Below are positions 1 through 6,094 of a stretch of DNA of 7,976 bases, piece after piece; the first letter of the stretch is position 1; every line of letters begins with the position of its first letter. A program made the position numbers and the translations under genes. This DNA comes from Candidatus Cloacimonadota bacterium (GTDB lineage Bacteria; Cloacimonadota; Cloacimonadia; Cloacimonadales; TCS61), in the NCBI GenBank assembly GCA_014382915.1, contig JACNIV010000014.1:1-7976 (forward strand), read 5' to 3'. Under the pieces are notes generated by a model. That model did not search any database. It was not told where the DNA came from and was given only the letters and a program-made list of their open reading frames with translations.

Positions 1-1
1 C

Positions 2-289
2 GCTGAAAAACTGGTAATTGAAAAGGTAATAATTTCCGGTGAAAAATTCCTTTACGATTACACATTATATGTAACTGTAGAGCCGTGTTTGATGTGTGCC
101 GGTGCAATTATCTGGGCACGAGTGGGAAAAGTTGTTTTTGGTTGTTTCGATCCCAAAGCCGGAACGGTTGGATCTATTTATAATGCACTTCTGGATAAGA
201 GTTTTAATCATCATCCGGAGGTTGTATCTGGTATATTGGCTCAGGAATGTTCTGACCTGATTGTTGAGTTCTTCAAGAATAAAAGATAG
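2..289 (+). CDS. tadA: tRNA adenosine(34) deaminase TadA, C-terminal part (5' end outside window)
   Basis: TadA is a zinc-dependent cytosolic enzyme that deaminates A34 of tRNA-Arg(ACG) to inosine. The reading frame enters from the left edge, so only about 95 codons are present of a family that usually has 150-170 residues. The decisive motif is LYVTVEPCLMCAGAI (PCxxC at 83-97), which supplies the two zinc-binding cysteines of the cytidine/deoxycytidylate deaminase fold. It is followed by WARVGKVVFGCFDPKAGTVGS, a typical TadA stretch. The HAE motif with the catalytic glutamate lies upstream of the window and cannot be checked. The gene ends with TAG at 287-289, only 6 nt before the tRNA-Ser-derived element. 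A tadA gene next to a tRNA-Ser gene is also known from Bacillus. Other deaminases of the family are possible, but the C-terminal half fits TadA best. Confidence 0.93.
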   Translation, partial: AEKLVIEKVIISGEKFLYDYTLYVTVEPCLMCAGAIIWARVGKVVFGCFDPKAGTVGSIYNALLDKSFNHHPEVVSGILAQECSDLIVEFFKNKR

Positions 290-305
290 ACTTATGGAGA
301 GTCTT

Positions 306-324
306 GCCATGTTGCATAACATGG
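306..324 (+). repeat. 19-nt hairpin repeat, copy 1
   Basis: GCCATGTTGCATAACATGG folds into a stem of seven Watson-Crick pairs (307-313 with 318-324) and a GCAT loop. It lies between acceptor position 7 and position 8 of the interrupted tRNA-Ser copy. The tetranucleotide tgcc stands on both sides (305-308 and 325-328), which could be a target duplication. It matches copy 2 at 15 of 19 positions. Confidence 0.7.
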
Positions 325-337
325 TGCCGGAATACGA

Positions 338-356
338 GCTATGGTGAATACCATGG
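338..356 (+). repeat. 19-nt hairpin repeat, copy 2
   Basis: GCTATGGTGAATACCATGG folds as 339-345 with 350-356 (seven pairs, one of them T-G) around a GAAT loop. Compared with copy 1, a T-A pair at stem positions 7 and 14 has become G-C, so both sides changed together. It lies in the D-arm part of the tRNA-Ser-derived element. Confidence 0.65.
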
Positions 357-361
357 ATTGA

Positions 362-382
362 ACCCCAGTCATACGACGGGGT
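362..382 (+). repeat. Hairpin with ATAC loop inside the tRNA-Ser-derived element
   Basis: 362-366 (acccc) pairs with 378-382 (ggggt), and 368-370 (gtc) pairs with 375-377 (gac); A367 is bulged and the loop is ATAC. The geometry is like the 19-nt family (outer stem, inner G-starting triplet, four-base loop) but the outer sequence differs. It lies between the D-loop and the anticodon-arm blocks. Confidence 0.6.
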
Positions 383-400
383 GTAGCGGGGCGGTCTCGT

Positions 401-416
401 CCTGCTATACAGCAGG
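401..416 (+). repeat. Hairpin with ATAC loop in the anticodon-loop insertion
   Basis: CCTGCT (401-406) pairs perfectly with AGCAGG (411-416) around an ATAC loop, the same loop as in the hairpin at 362-382. It is the first of two hairpins in the 40-nt insertion that splits the anticodon loop of the tRNA-Ser copy. Confidence 0.6.
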
Positions 417-418
417 GC

Positions 419-437
419 GCCATGTCGGATGACAAGG
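419..437 (+). repeat. 19-nt hairpin repeat, copy 3
   Basis: GCCATGTCGGATGACAAGG has a 423-426/431-434 stem (tgtc/gaca), a GGAT loop, an A-A mismatch (422/435) and an outer cgcc/ggcg stem (418-421 with 436-439). Relative to copy 1 the innermost T-A pair is C-G, a compensatory change. It is the second hairpin in the anticodon-loop insertion. Confidence 0.65.
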
Positions 438-493
438 CGAAAACCGTTGTAGGATAAATAAAAAAAATAAATTAAGTTTAAGTGATAATTTAC

Positions 494-583
494 GGAGAGT
501 TGCCGGAGCGGTTGAACGGGGCGGTCTCGAAAACCGTTGTACTCTTACGGGTACCCAGGGTTCAAATCCCTGACTCTCCGCCA
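494..583 (+). tRNA. tRNA-Ser(CGA)
   Basis: This is a complete class II tRNA with CCA encoded. Acceptor strands 494-500 (ggagagt) and 573-579 (actctcc) pair fully, the discriminator is G580, and CCA is at 581-583. The anticodon stem is 521-525 with 533-537 and the seven-base loop is ctcgaaa, giving anticodon CGA at 528-530 (reads UCG). The long variable arm (gtac at 539-542 with gtac at 551-554) is typical of serine tRNAs. The T arm is 556-572 with loop ttcaaat. A T-rich stretch directly follows (tatttttattc). The tRNA 3' end is 5 nt from the stop of the convergent rnhB gene. Confidence 0.97.
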
Positions 584-588
584 TATTT

Positions 589-1200
589 TTATTCACAATC
601 TAGAATATATTCCTGCACAGGTCGATATGATTTCCTGTGACAGAGAAGAATCCCGAATTTATTAATTGCTGCCAGATGTTCCCTGGTGGGATAACCTTTA
701 TTTTGCAGGAAATTATATTCCGGATGTTCATGATGAAGCTTTTTCATCAGTCTATCTCGAGTTACTTTTGCCAGTATGGAAGCAGCTGCGATAGATGCGA
801 ATTTACCGTCTCCTTTTACTATTGCTTCGGAAAATTTTTTAATCCTTCGAGGGATTTTATTCCCGTCTATTAAACATATTTTCGGTCTTTCTTTAAGTTT
901 GAGAACAACTTTCTCCATGCCAAGAAGAGTAGCCTGAAGAATATTGATCTCATCGATTATTGCAGGTGAAACAATTTCAATTTTCCAGTCTATTGCAGAA
1001 TTAATTATTATTTCATAGAGTTCTTCCCGTTTACTTGCGGAGAGTTTCTTTGAATCGTTCAGACCCTCGATCCTGAGTTTGGGGTCTAAAATAACTGCTG
1101 CTACCACTACCGGACCTGCCAAAGGACCACGACCGGCTTCGTCAACACCGGCAAGTGTTTTGTATTTTTTCCGATATACTTTTTCATTACGAAAAAGCAT
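589..1200 (-). CDS. rnhB: Ribonuclease HII
   Basis: RNase HII cleaves the RNA strand of RNA-DNA hybrids and starts removal of single ribonucleotides misincorporated in DNA; it is cytosolic and needs Mn2+ or Mg2+. The 203 residues match the usual length. The N-terminal signature GVDEAGRGPLAGPVVVAAVIL (residues 18-38) holds catalytic D20 and E21 and the GRG substrate-recognition motif. LIDGN gives D112, and KGDGKFASIAAASILAKV gives the fourth acidic residue, D131. The start ATG (1200-1198) directly follows the TAA of the pdxA-methyltransferase gene (1203-1201), and its Shine-Dalgarno GGAG (1210-1207) lies inside that gene's last codons, so translational coupling is likely. The 3' end converges on tRNA-Ser. 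Confidence 0.97.
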   Translation of the reverse strand: MLFRNEKVYRKKYKTLAGVDEAGRGPLAGPVVVAAVILDPKLRIEGLNDSKKLSASKREELYEIIINSAIDWKIEIVSPAIIDEINILQATLLGMEKVVLKLKERPKICLIDGNKIPRRIKKFSEAIVKGDGKFASIAAASILAKVTRDRLMKKLHHEHPEYNFLQNKGYPTREHLAAINKFGILLCHRKSYRPVQEYILDCE

Positions 1201-2910
1201 TTATTTCTCCAATACAAAAAACAACCGGGGAAAATTTCTATCTAATATATAGGTTTCGCGACTTAAGAGATTTTCATCGTAACCGATACTATAAATACCT
1301 TTGAATTGAAAGTTTGTTTCACCAATCAATTTTACCATCTCGTCTGCTTTATAGATCTTTTGTTTATGAATTTCGTCTTTTCGGGAATAGAGAAACCCTT
1401 TTTTTAAGAAAAAAGTAAGATGTGTCTTCTGTATGAAATTGGTTGAATCAAAATCACTTTGATGAATGAAAAATTCATCTTCATCTTCTTCAATATTAAT
1501 AAATCCATCAAAATTATTTTCGCAGTTCTTTAGTGTCGTTAGATCGTAAATAAATAACCCATCTTTCTGTAGCGAATTATAAACATTGTCAAAAAGTATT
1601 CTGATATTTGGTTTTTGAAGCACATAATTAATACTATCAAAAAGCAGAATAACCAGATCGTATGTATTAGCAGGAAATTCAGCGATCATATCTCTTTGGG
1701 AAAGATTTGGACTGAACGGCTTCCGGGCAGCGATCTTCAACATCTCGGCGGAGATATCTGAAGCATCTACCTGCAGACCTTTTTTCACAAGTTGGCAGGA
1801 CACATTTGCAGTTCCGCAGGCTAATTCCAGGATGCGCTTCGGATTTTCTTTATGGATTTTATTATATTGTTCCAGAATGAACTTAACCCATTTATCATAA
1901 TCAACATGCGACATATATGTATCGTAATATTTTGCAAAAATTGAGTAATTTCGTTTCTTGATCTGCTCGGTTGGGAAGAGCAATTTTTCTGCGAACAGAA
2001 TTGCTTTCAGAAGACTTTTTTCAGAAGCTTTTCCGGTTCCTGCAATATCGAATGCAGTGCCATGATCTACCGACGTGCGAACATACGGTAAACCAAGTGT
2101 TACATTTACGCCTTCTTCCATTGAAAGCATTTTAAATGGTATCAATCCCTGGTCATGGAAGGCGGAGATAACCAGATTGTATTTTGTGGCGTGCTGAGAA
2201 AAAAAGGTGTCGGCAGGAAAGGGACCGTCGATATCTATTCCACTTTCTTTTAATTGATCAAGAACAGATTTTACAAGTATATCTTCTTTACCGAAAATCC
2301 CGCTCTCGCCCGCATGTGGATTAATAGCCAGCATGGCAATTTTAGGTTTTTTAAGAAGCTTGCAAACTTCCTGATAGATCAATCGGAATCTTGTTTCCAG
2401 AAATGCTTTGGTAAGTAAACCCGGTACTTCAGCAACTGCCAGGTGAGTTGTTAGAAGAGCCAGGTTAAAATGCGGACCCCAGAATGACATGATAACATCT
2501 TTTGTTCCCGATCTCTTTGCGAAAAATTCCGTATGCCCGATAAAATCAGGTTGCGACTGGTGAATGGCTTCTTTGGAAACAGGACAGGTTACCACTGCAT
2601 CGATTAACCTGGAATTCAAATCTTCCGAACAGCGTTCCAGTATTTTATAAGCTATTTCTCCAGATCTTCTGGTAGGTTTGCCGATCTCGATTTTATCGTC
2701 ATCGATCTCGATCCAATATACTTTTTCTGGAGAGATGGCTTCTTCAGCACGATCGATCTTTTCTATCGGGTTGCCATCTTTAAATATTTTTATTTTGCCA
2801 TAAACAATAAAAATTATGTTTTTTTTCAGTTCAAAGAACCTGAAGCTTTTTGATGTAATTTCGGAGCCTATACCTGCCGGATCACCAGTTGTTATCGCAA
2901 TCTTCTTCAT
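1201..2910 (-). CDS. pdxA: PdxA fused to a class I SAM-dependent methyltransferase
   Basis: Residues 1-315 are 4-hydroxythreonine-4-phosphate dehydrogenase of DXP-dependent pyridoxal phosphate synthesis. The start KKIAITTGDPAGIGSEI is canonical, and metal-binding histidines are visible in TTHLAV (H156), NPHAGE (H199) and FHDQG (H252). GHTE (H126) and the C-terminal SVDHGTAFDIAGTGKA are also present. Residues about 321-569 form a separate methyltransferase: NYSIFAKYYDTYMSHVDYDKW resembles the N-terminus of YqeM-like enzymes, followed by the SAM-binding motif ILELACGTANV (360-370), an acidic D384 in VDASDISAEML, and YDLVILLFDSINYVL (417-431). Standalone PdxA has about 330 residues, so both parts look complete. 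The start ATG has AGGA 5 nt upstream. It is the first gene of an operon with rnhB. The methyl acceptor is unknown. The fusion is seen as one uninterrupted frame; functional coupling is inference. Confidence 0.92.
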   Translation of the reverse strand: MKKIAITTGDPAGIGSEITSKSFRFFELKKNIIFIVYGKIKIFKDGNPIEKIDRAEEAISPEKVYWIEIDDDKIEIGKPTRRSGEIAYKILERCSEDLNSRLIDAVVTCPVSKEAIHQSQPDFIGHTEFFAKRSGTKDVIMSFWGPHFNLALLTTHLAVAEVPGLLTKAFLETRFRLIYQEVCKLLKKPKIAMLAINPHAGESGIFGKEDILVKSVLDQLKESGIDIDGPFPADTFFSQHATKYNLVISAFHDQGLIPFKMLSMEEGVNVTLGLPYVRTSVDHGTAFDIAGTGKASEKSLLKAILFAEKLLFPTEQIKKRNYSIFAKYYDTYMSHVDYDKWVKFILEQYNKIHKENPKRILELACGTANVSCQLVKKGLQVDASDISAEMLKIAARKPFSPNLSQRDMIAEFPANTYDLVILLFDSINYVLQKPNIRILFDNVYNSLQKDGLFIYDLTTLKNCENNFDGFINIEEDEDEFFIHQSDFDSTNFIQKTHLTFFLKKGFLYSRKDEIHKQKIYKADEMVKLIGETNFQFKGIYSIGYDENLLSRETYILDRNFPRLFFVLEK

Positions 2911-2968
2911 CTTATCCTACTTATTTCTTATTCTTTTCTATTTTTAGGAATTTAAAAATCTGCCTTTT

Positions 2969-2974
2969 TGTCAA
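2969..2974 (-). promoter_or_regulatory. Possible -35 box for the pdxA-rnhB operon
   Basis: A perfect TTGACA reads on the minus strand at 2974-2969, about 60 nt upstream of the pdxA start. No good -10 box stands at 16-18 nt (ATTCCT at 17 nt is poor), so the call is tentative. The downstream stretch 2947-2932 shares 16 nt with the symporter control region. Confidence 0.3.
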
Positions 2975-3053
2975 TTTATTTGTTGTCATGAAAAGATACA
3001 TAAATAAGTTTTAAAAGAGAATGAGGAATTATGTGTTAATATCTTTAAATAAT

Positions 3054-3060
3054 GATGAGG
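3054..3060 (+). promoter_or_regulatory. Ribosome binding site deciding the Memo start
   Basis: GATGAGG ends 6 nt before ATG 3067. It overlaps the two upstream ATG codons (3052, 3055), which have no comparable purine-rich site at proper distance. Confidence 0.7.
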
Positions 3061-3066
3061 TTTATT

Positions 3067-3885
3067 ATGATTAGAAATCCAGTAGTAGCCGGTGGATTTT
3101 ATCCCGGATCTCAAAAAGTTCTGGAAGAACAGGTAAAAGCATTCTTAGAGAATGTTGAAATGGAAAAGAAATTCGACGATATTCTTGGTATTATTTCACC
3201 TCATGCAGGTTATGTTTATTCCGGGCAATGTGCAGCGTATGGATTCAAAGCCTTACAGCAAAAAGATTTTGAAACGGCTGTTATAATTGCTCCCAGTCAT
3301 CGTTTTGGGAATTTTAAATATTCTGTTGGTGATTTTGATGCATATTTAACTCCACTTGGTCGAATAAATGTGAATAAGCAACTAACAAAACAGCTTCTGG
3401 AATATGATGAATTCGATTTCTTTCCACTTGCACACAATTCAGAGCACTCCCTGGAAGTTCAGCTTCCATTTTTGCAGATAATAAATCCCCAAGTGCAGAT
3501 CGTGCCCATTTTACTGGGAAATCAGAATGTGGAAAACAGCAGGAATCTGGCAAAAATTCTGGCAGGAATCTTCGGTGATAAGTTAGCTACGACAGTTTTT
3601 ATTATCAGTTCCGATCTCTCGCATTATTATGATAGTAATACTGCTGCCAAAATGGATCTTGAGTTGGCTTCAAAGATTGAGACCATGCAGATCGACAAGG
3701 TAGAAAAATTATTTACCGAGCATCGAACGGAAGCATGTGGATTTGGTGGGATATTAACTTTGCTGCACCTGGCAAAAGATTTGCATTATACTCAGGTAAA
3801 AAACTTGAAATACACCCACTCAGGAGAAGTGAGCGGCGACTTCAAGCAGGTTGTAGGTTATCTGGCAAGTGTTGTTCATAAATAA
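3067..3885 (+). CDS. amrB: Memo family protein (AmmeMemoRadiSam system protein B)
   Basis: The protein belongs to the MEMO1 family, whose fold is related to class III extradiol dioxygenases; its bacterial function is unsettled. The 272 residues match the family. Visible motifs, numbered from the proposed start, are IRNPVVAGGFYP (2-13), ISPHAGYVYSG (H46), IAPSHRFGNF (H78), HNSEHSLEVQLPFLQ (123-137), SSDLSHYYD (H186) and EACGFGG (C224); H46, H78 and C224 correspond to the metal-site residues H49, H81 and C244 of human MEMO1. I chose ATG 3067 over the ATG at 3052 because family members begin MIR-P-VAG-FYP and because GATGAGG (3054-3060) stands 6 nt upstream as the Shine-Dalgarno. The usual partners, an AMMECR1-domain protein and a radical SAM enzyme, are not in this window; tRNA genes follow. 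Confidence 0.93.
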   Translation: MIRNPVVAGGFYPGSQKVLEEQVKAFLENVEMEKKFDDILGIISPHAGYVYSGQCAAYGFKALQQKDFETAVIIAPSHRFGNFKYSVGDFDAYLTPLGRINVNKQLTKQLLEYDEFDFFPLAHNSEHSLEVQLPFLQIINPQVQIVPILLGNQNVENSRNLAKILAGIFGDKLATTVFIISSDLSHYYDSNTAAKMDLELASKIETMQIDKVEKLFTEHRTEACGFGGILTLLHLAKDLHYTQVKNLKYTHSGEVSGDFKQVVGYLASVVHK

Positions 3886-3886
3886 T

Positions 3887-3892
3887 TTGACA
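3887..3892 (+). promoter_or_regulatory. Possible -35 box of the tRNA Gly-Cys-Leu operon
   Basis: TTGACA starts 1 nt after the Memo stop codon. At 17-18 nt spacing the candidate -10 (AATTTT or ATTTTG around 3910-3916) is weak. The position, about 40 nt before tRNA-Gly, is right for a tRNA promoter. Confidence 0.35.
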
Positions 3893-3930
3893 ACAAGTGC
3901 GGTTTTTTGAATTTTGCAATTCGCAAGTGG

Positions 3931-4005
<75 letters not shown>

Positions 4006-4024
4006 TTTTATATTTATCATGTGT

Positions 4025-4098
4025 GGCGACATCGCCAAGTGGTAAGGCAAGGGTCTGCAAAATCCTTATCCCCGGTTCGAATCCGGGTGTCGCCTCCA
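4025..4098 (+). tRNA. tRNA-Cys(GCA)
   Basis: The acceptor ggcgaca (4025-4031) pairs with tgtcgcc (4088-4094). The discriminator is T4095, the U73 expected for cysteine tRNA, and CCA is encoded at 4096-4098. The anticodon loop ctgcaaa (4055-4061) gives GCA at 4057-4059. It lies 19 nt after tRNA-Gly. Confidence 0.96.
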
Positions 4099-4128
4099 TA
4101 TTTTTTATAAAATTTGTGTTTATTGTAT

Positions 4129-4216
4129 GCCGGAGTGGTGGAATTGGTAGACACAAGGGACTTAAAATCCCTCGGAACTTTGTTCCGTGCCGGTTCAAGT
4201 CCGGCCTCTGGTACCA
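4129..4216 (+). tRNA. tRNA-Leu(UAA)
   Basis: This class II tRNA has acceptor gccggag (4129-4135) pairing with ctctggt (4206-4212, two wobble pairs), discriminator A4213 and encoded CCA at 4214-4216. The anticodon loop cttaaaa (4161-4167) gives TAA at 4163-4165. The long variable arm pairs cggaac with gttccg around a short loop. No intron is present, unlike tRNA-Leu(UAA) of cyanobacteria. Confidence 0.97.
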
Positions 4217-4217
4217 T

Positions 4218-4257
4218 AAAAAATACGCCGATCTGATATCAGAATGGCGTATTTTTT
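4218..4257. terminator. Bidirectional terminator between tRNA-Leu and the minus-strand operon
   Basis: aaaaaatacgcc (4218-4229) pairs with ggcgtatttttt (4246-4257), giving a 12-bp stem with a T run on either strand. The loop itself holds a perfect 12-nt palindrome, tctgatatcaga (4232-4243). It can end both the tRNA operon from the left and the symporter operon from the right, whose last stop codon is at 4261. Confidence 0.85.
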
Positions 4258-4260
4258 ATA

Positions 4261-4641
4261 TTACGATTTCCACTCCTTCTTCACACATTTACAAAAACCA
4301 TGATAGATAGCACAAATTCCTCCAAAAATAGCAAAAAATCCCCAGAAAAGCGGCATAGCAAAAATATAAACAATTTTAAGCTCTCCGGTTTTCTCTACCT
4401 GGCGTGCTATCATTGGCACATAATATATTCCCGCTGTTATCAGCATACATCCGGCAACTATAACCATATGACCGAAAATTATATTACCGTAGCGACTTTT
4501 GGTAAATTTCAACATGATTAATCCAGCTCCGATAATAAGCTTGATAACAGCCCAGAGATATACTCCAATAACAAGATGATAAATTCCAAAAGCCAGCAAA
4601 CCTATTCCCAGGATCAATCCTACAATTCCTCCTGATTTCAT
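4261..4641 (-). CDS. Small four-helix membrane protein, unknown function
   Basis: I do not recognise a family for this 126-residue protein. It has four likely membrane helices at about residues 4-27, 29-46, 53-75 and 90-113, short polar links, and a basic C-terminal tail (KCVKKEWKS) with cysteines at 110, 117 and 119. The start ATG (4641-4639) has an excellent Shine-Dalgarno, AGGAGGAG, just upstream. It begins 9 nt after the stop of the symporter gene (TAG 4653-4651), so the two are very likely one transcript under the minus-strand TPP riboswitch. That context suggests a role linked to thiamine or its precursors, perhaps as a small partner of the transporter; this is inference from position only. 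A general small inner-membrane protein of unrelated role is equally possible. Confidence 0.82.
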   Translation of the reverse strand: MKSGGIVGLILGIGLLAFGIYHLVIGVYLWAVIKLIIGAGLIMLKFTKSRYGNIIFGHMVIVAGCMLITAGIYYVPMIARQVEKTGELKIVYIFAMPLFWGFFAIFGGICAIYHGFCKCVKKEWKS

Positions 4642-4650
4642 ATTCTCCTC

Positions 4651-6084
4651 CTATTTATTGATTATTTTCCGTTTCGTGATAAGATTATAAACTAATCCAT
4701 AGCTTGCCAACCCCAGCGAAGTTGCAACAATTCCCATATAAAGTTCATCTACATTTTGCCAGAATCCGCTTAATTTAATATTTCCCCAGACGCTTACAGT
4801 TATTACTCCTAATATACTTGCGAAAACGAATTGATAATCTTTTATCCTTTTTGGAAAAATATATCCGTATAGAACAGGAAGAAGTAAACAACTGGCAGAA
4901 TAACTACCCAGTGTCTTCCAGACAGCTTTAATATTTCCTTTGAAAATAACACCCATCAGCACAGCGATTATTCCCACAATGATTATACCGAAGTTATGAA
5001 TATATGTTTTACCTTTTAATTTTTTGGGCATCATATCATAAGAAACTGTGGTTCCTGCAATGAAAAGATATGAATCCAGAGTTGATAAAATAGTAGCCAG
5101 AATTCCTGCCAGAACAAGACCTTTTACTCCATTGGGCAGGATCTGAAGCGCATAGATCAGATAAGCTTTATCTGATGCAGCTTCCGGGATCACCGCTCTG
5201 GCATACATTGCTCCACTCGTTGTACAGATATCGAACAAAAACCAGATAATTGTGGAAATGAGTATTCCACGTTTTGCCACTTTTGTATTCTTCGCCGCAA
5301 ATACTCTTTGATAAAAATTCGGATCAACTAAAGTGGATAAGGCGATAAATCCCCAAACGAGCGTAGTTGCAATTCCCACACCTCCCGTAAGCGAAAAATG
5401 AGTATCGGGAAGATTTGTCTTTAAAAAACCGATCCCTCCAAAAATTTTGTATGAGAAAACAAGAACCAGGAAAACGCCCAGACACATCACAAAGAATTGC
5501 ACAATATCAGAAAAAACAATTGCCCTGAAACCACCATACAGTGTGTAAAGAACAACGACTGTAACACCAATGATCATACTTTGTAGAAATGAAATACCAA
5601 ACAATGCTTGAATTAAGAGTCCTAAACTTATCACATACGCAATAGGCAGTACATTGAAAAAATTAAAGACAGCACTCAGTTTTCCAGCTTTTGGACCGAA
5701 CATCTGTTCCACAAGATCGGGAAGAGTAAGCGCTTTATATTTAGCAATTTTGTGGGTGATGAAAAATGCAAATAGAATGTATGCAATATACCAGAATACA
5801 CCTTGCGTGATAAAATTGAAAATACCCTGTTCAAACGCGATCTTGGTAACACCGAAAATTCCCCCATACCAGGTAGCTACAAGGGTTGCTACGAACATAG
5901 GCAGAGTAAGTTGCCTGCCCATTAATAATAAATCTAAAAAAGCCAGTTCTTTATTATTCAGTTTTTTCTTTTTATATTGTCCATAAATAACTGCAGCTAT
6001 GGTTAGGATCAGTATTGAAAAAAACACGATCCAGTCAATTTTTGTTAAGATTGTTTTATAGTTAACTGTTAAATCAAAATTCAA
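4651..6084 (-). CDS. Sodium:solute symporter (SSS/SLC5 family), TPP-riboswitch controlled
   Basis: This 477-residue inner-membrane protein has about 13 hydrophobic helices, as expected for Na+-coupled SSS symporters. Family motifs are GGIFGVTKIAFEQG (74-87), LYTLYGGFRAIVFSDIVQFFVM (179-200), DPNFYQRVFAAKNTKVAKRG (254-273) and GLVLAGILATILSTLDSYL (322-340); S334 and T335 fall where SSS proteins place Na+ ligands. The start is a TTG (6084-6082), supported by AAGGAG at 6100-6095 and by the next in-frame Met being at residue 55. A TPP aptamer ends directly at this Shine-Dalgarno. SSS proteins under TPP control (ThiV type) have been predicted as thiamine or pyrimidine-precursor transporters, so uptake of thiamine or a precursor is the likely role. 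Substrate specificity cannot be read from the sequence. Confidence 0.93.
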   Translation of the reverse strand: MNFDLTVNYKTILTKIDWIVFFSILILTIAAVIYGQYKKKKLNNKELAFLDLLLMGRQLTLPMFVATLVATWYGGIFGVTKIAFEQGIFNFITQGVFWYIAYILFAFFITHKIAKYKALTLPDLVEQMFGPKAGKLSAVFNFFNVLPIAYVISLGLLIQALFGISFLQSMIIGVTVVVLYTLYGGFRAIVFSDIVQFFVMCLGVFLVLVFSYKIFGGIGFLKTNLPDTHFSLTGGVGIATTLVWGFIALSTLVDPNFYQRVFAAKNTKVAKRGILISTIIWFLFDICTTSGAMYARAVIPEAASDKAYLIYALQILPNGVKGLVLAGILATILSTLDSYLFIAGTTVSYDMMPKKLKGKTYIHNFGIIIVGIIAVLMGVIFKGNIKAVWKTLGSYSASCLLLPVLYGYIFPKRIKDYQFVFASILGVITVSVWGNIKLSGFWQNVDELYMGIVATSLGLASYGLVYNLITKRKIINK

Positions 6085-6094
6085 TTTTTTAAAA

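Larger units (their letters stand above)
296..451 (+). pseudogene. tRNA-Ser 5' fragment interrupted by hairpin insertions
   Basis: All 48 nt of the 5' part of the intact tRNA-Ser downstream (494-541) occur here in the same order without a mismatch, but split by insertions. Matching blocks are ggagagt (296-302), tgccgga (325-331), gc (338-339), gg (355-356), ttgaac (358-363), ggggcggtctcg (388-399) and aaaaccgttgta (440-451). The inserts are 22, 6, 15, 1, 24 and 40 nt long. The two-base matches could be chance; the blocks of 6-12 nt in order cannot reasonably be. Each insert of 15 nt or more contains or helps form a stem with a 4-nt loop. The last insert falls in the anticodon loop, within or beside the CGA anticodon. 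Nothing corresponding to the 3' half (variable arm, T arm, acceptor 3' strand) follows; an A-rich stretch begins instead. It is either a decayed tandem copy colonised by palindromic elements or a tRNA-derived structured RNA. The alignment is observed; the origin is inference. Confidence 0.8.

Noticed and set aside
355..366. Minus-strand T-arm-like sequence ggggttcaatcc suggesting a tRNA on the other strand
   Set aside because: The flanking bases do not form a T stem and no matching acceptor or anticodon arm exists; the similarity comes from the D-loop ttgaac of the tRNA-Ser copy.
296..451. tmRNA, RNase P RNA or group I intron
   Set aside because: No tmRNA ends or tag ORF, no RNase P signature, and no P/Q/R/S core of group I introns; the inserts are too short.
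484..489. GATAAT as a -10 box for tRNA-Ser
   Set aside because: It ends 4 nt before the mature 5' end, which would start transcription at or inside the tRNA; no -35 box stands at the right distance.
290..493. Small SRP RNA (ffs/scr) between tadA and tRNA-Ser
   Set aside because: SRP RNA often sits next to tadA, but the conserved domain IV core (GGTCAGG...GGAAG...AGCAGCC) is absent from both strands, while 48 nt match the adjacent tRNA-Ser.
405..596. Minus-strand frame of 63 codons
   Set aside because: It lies over tRNA-Ser and its derived copy; its peptide is the usual translation of antisense tRNA sequence.
3052..3066. Upstream start codons for the Memo gene
   Set aside because: They overlap the Shine-Dalgarno of ATG 3067 and would add five residues not seen at the family's N-terminus.
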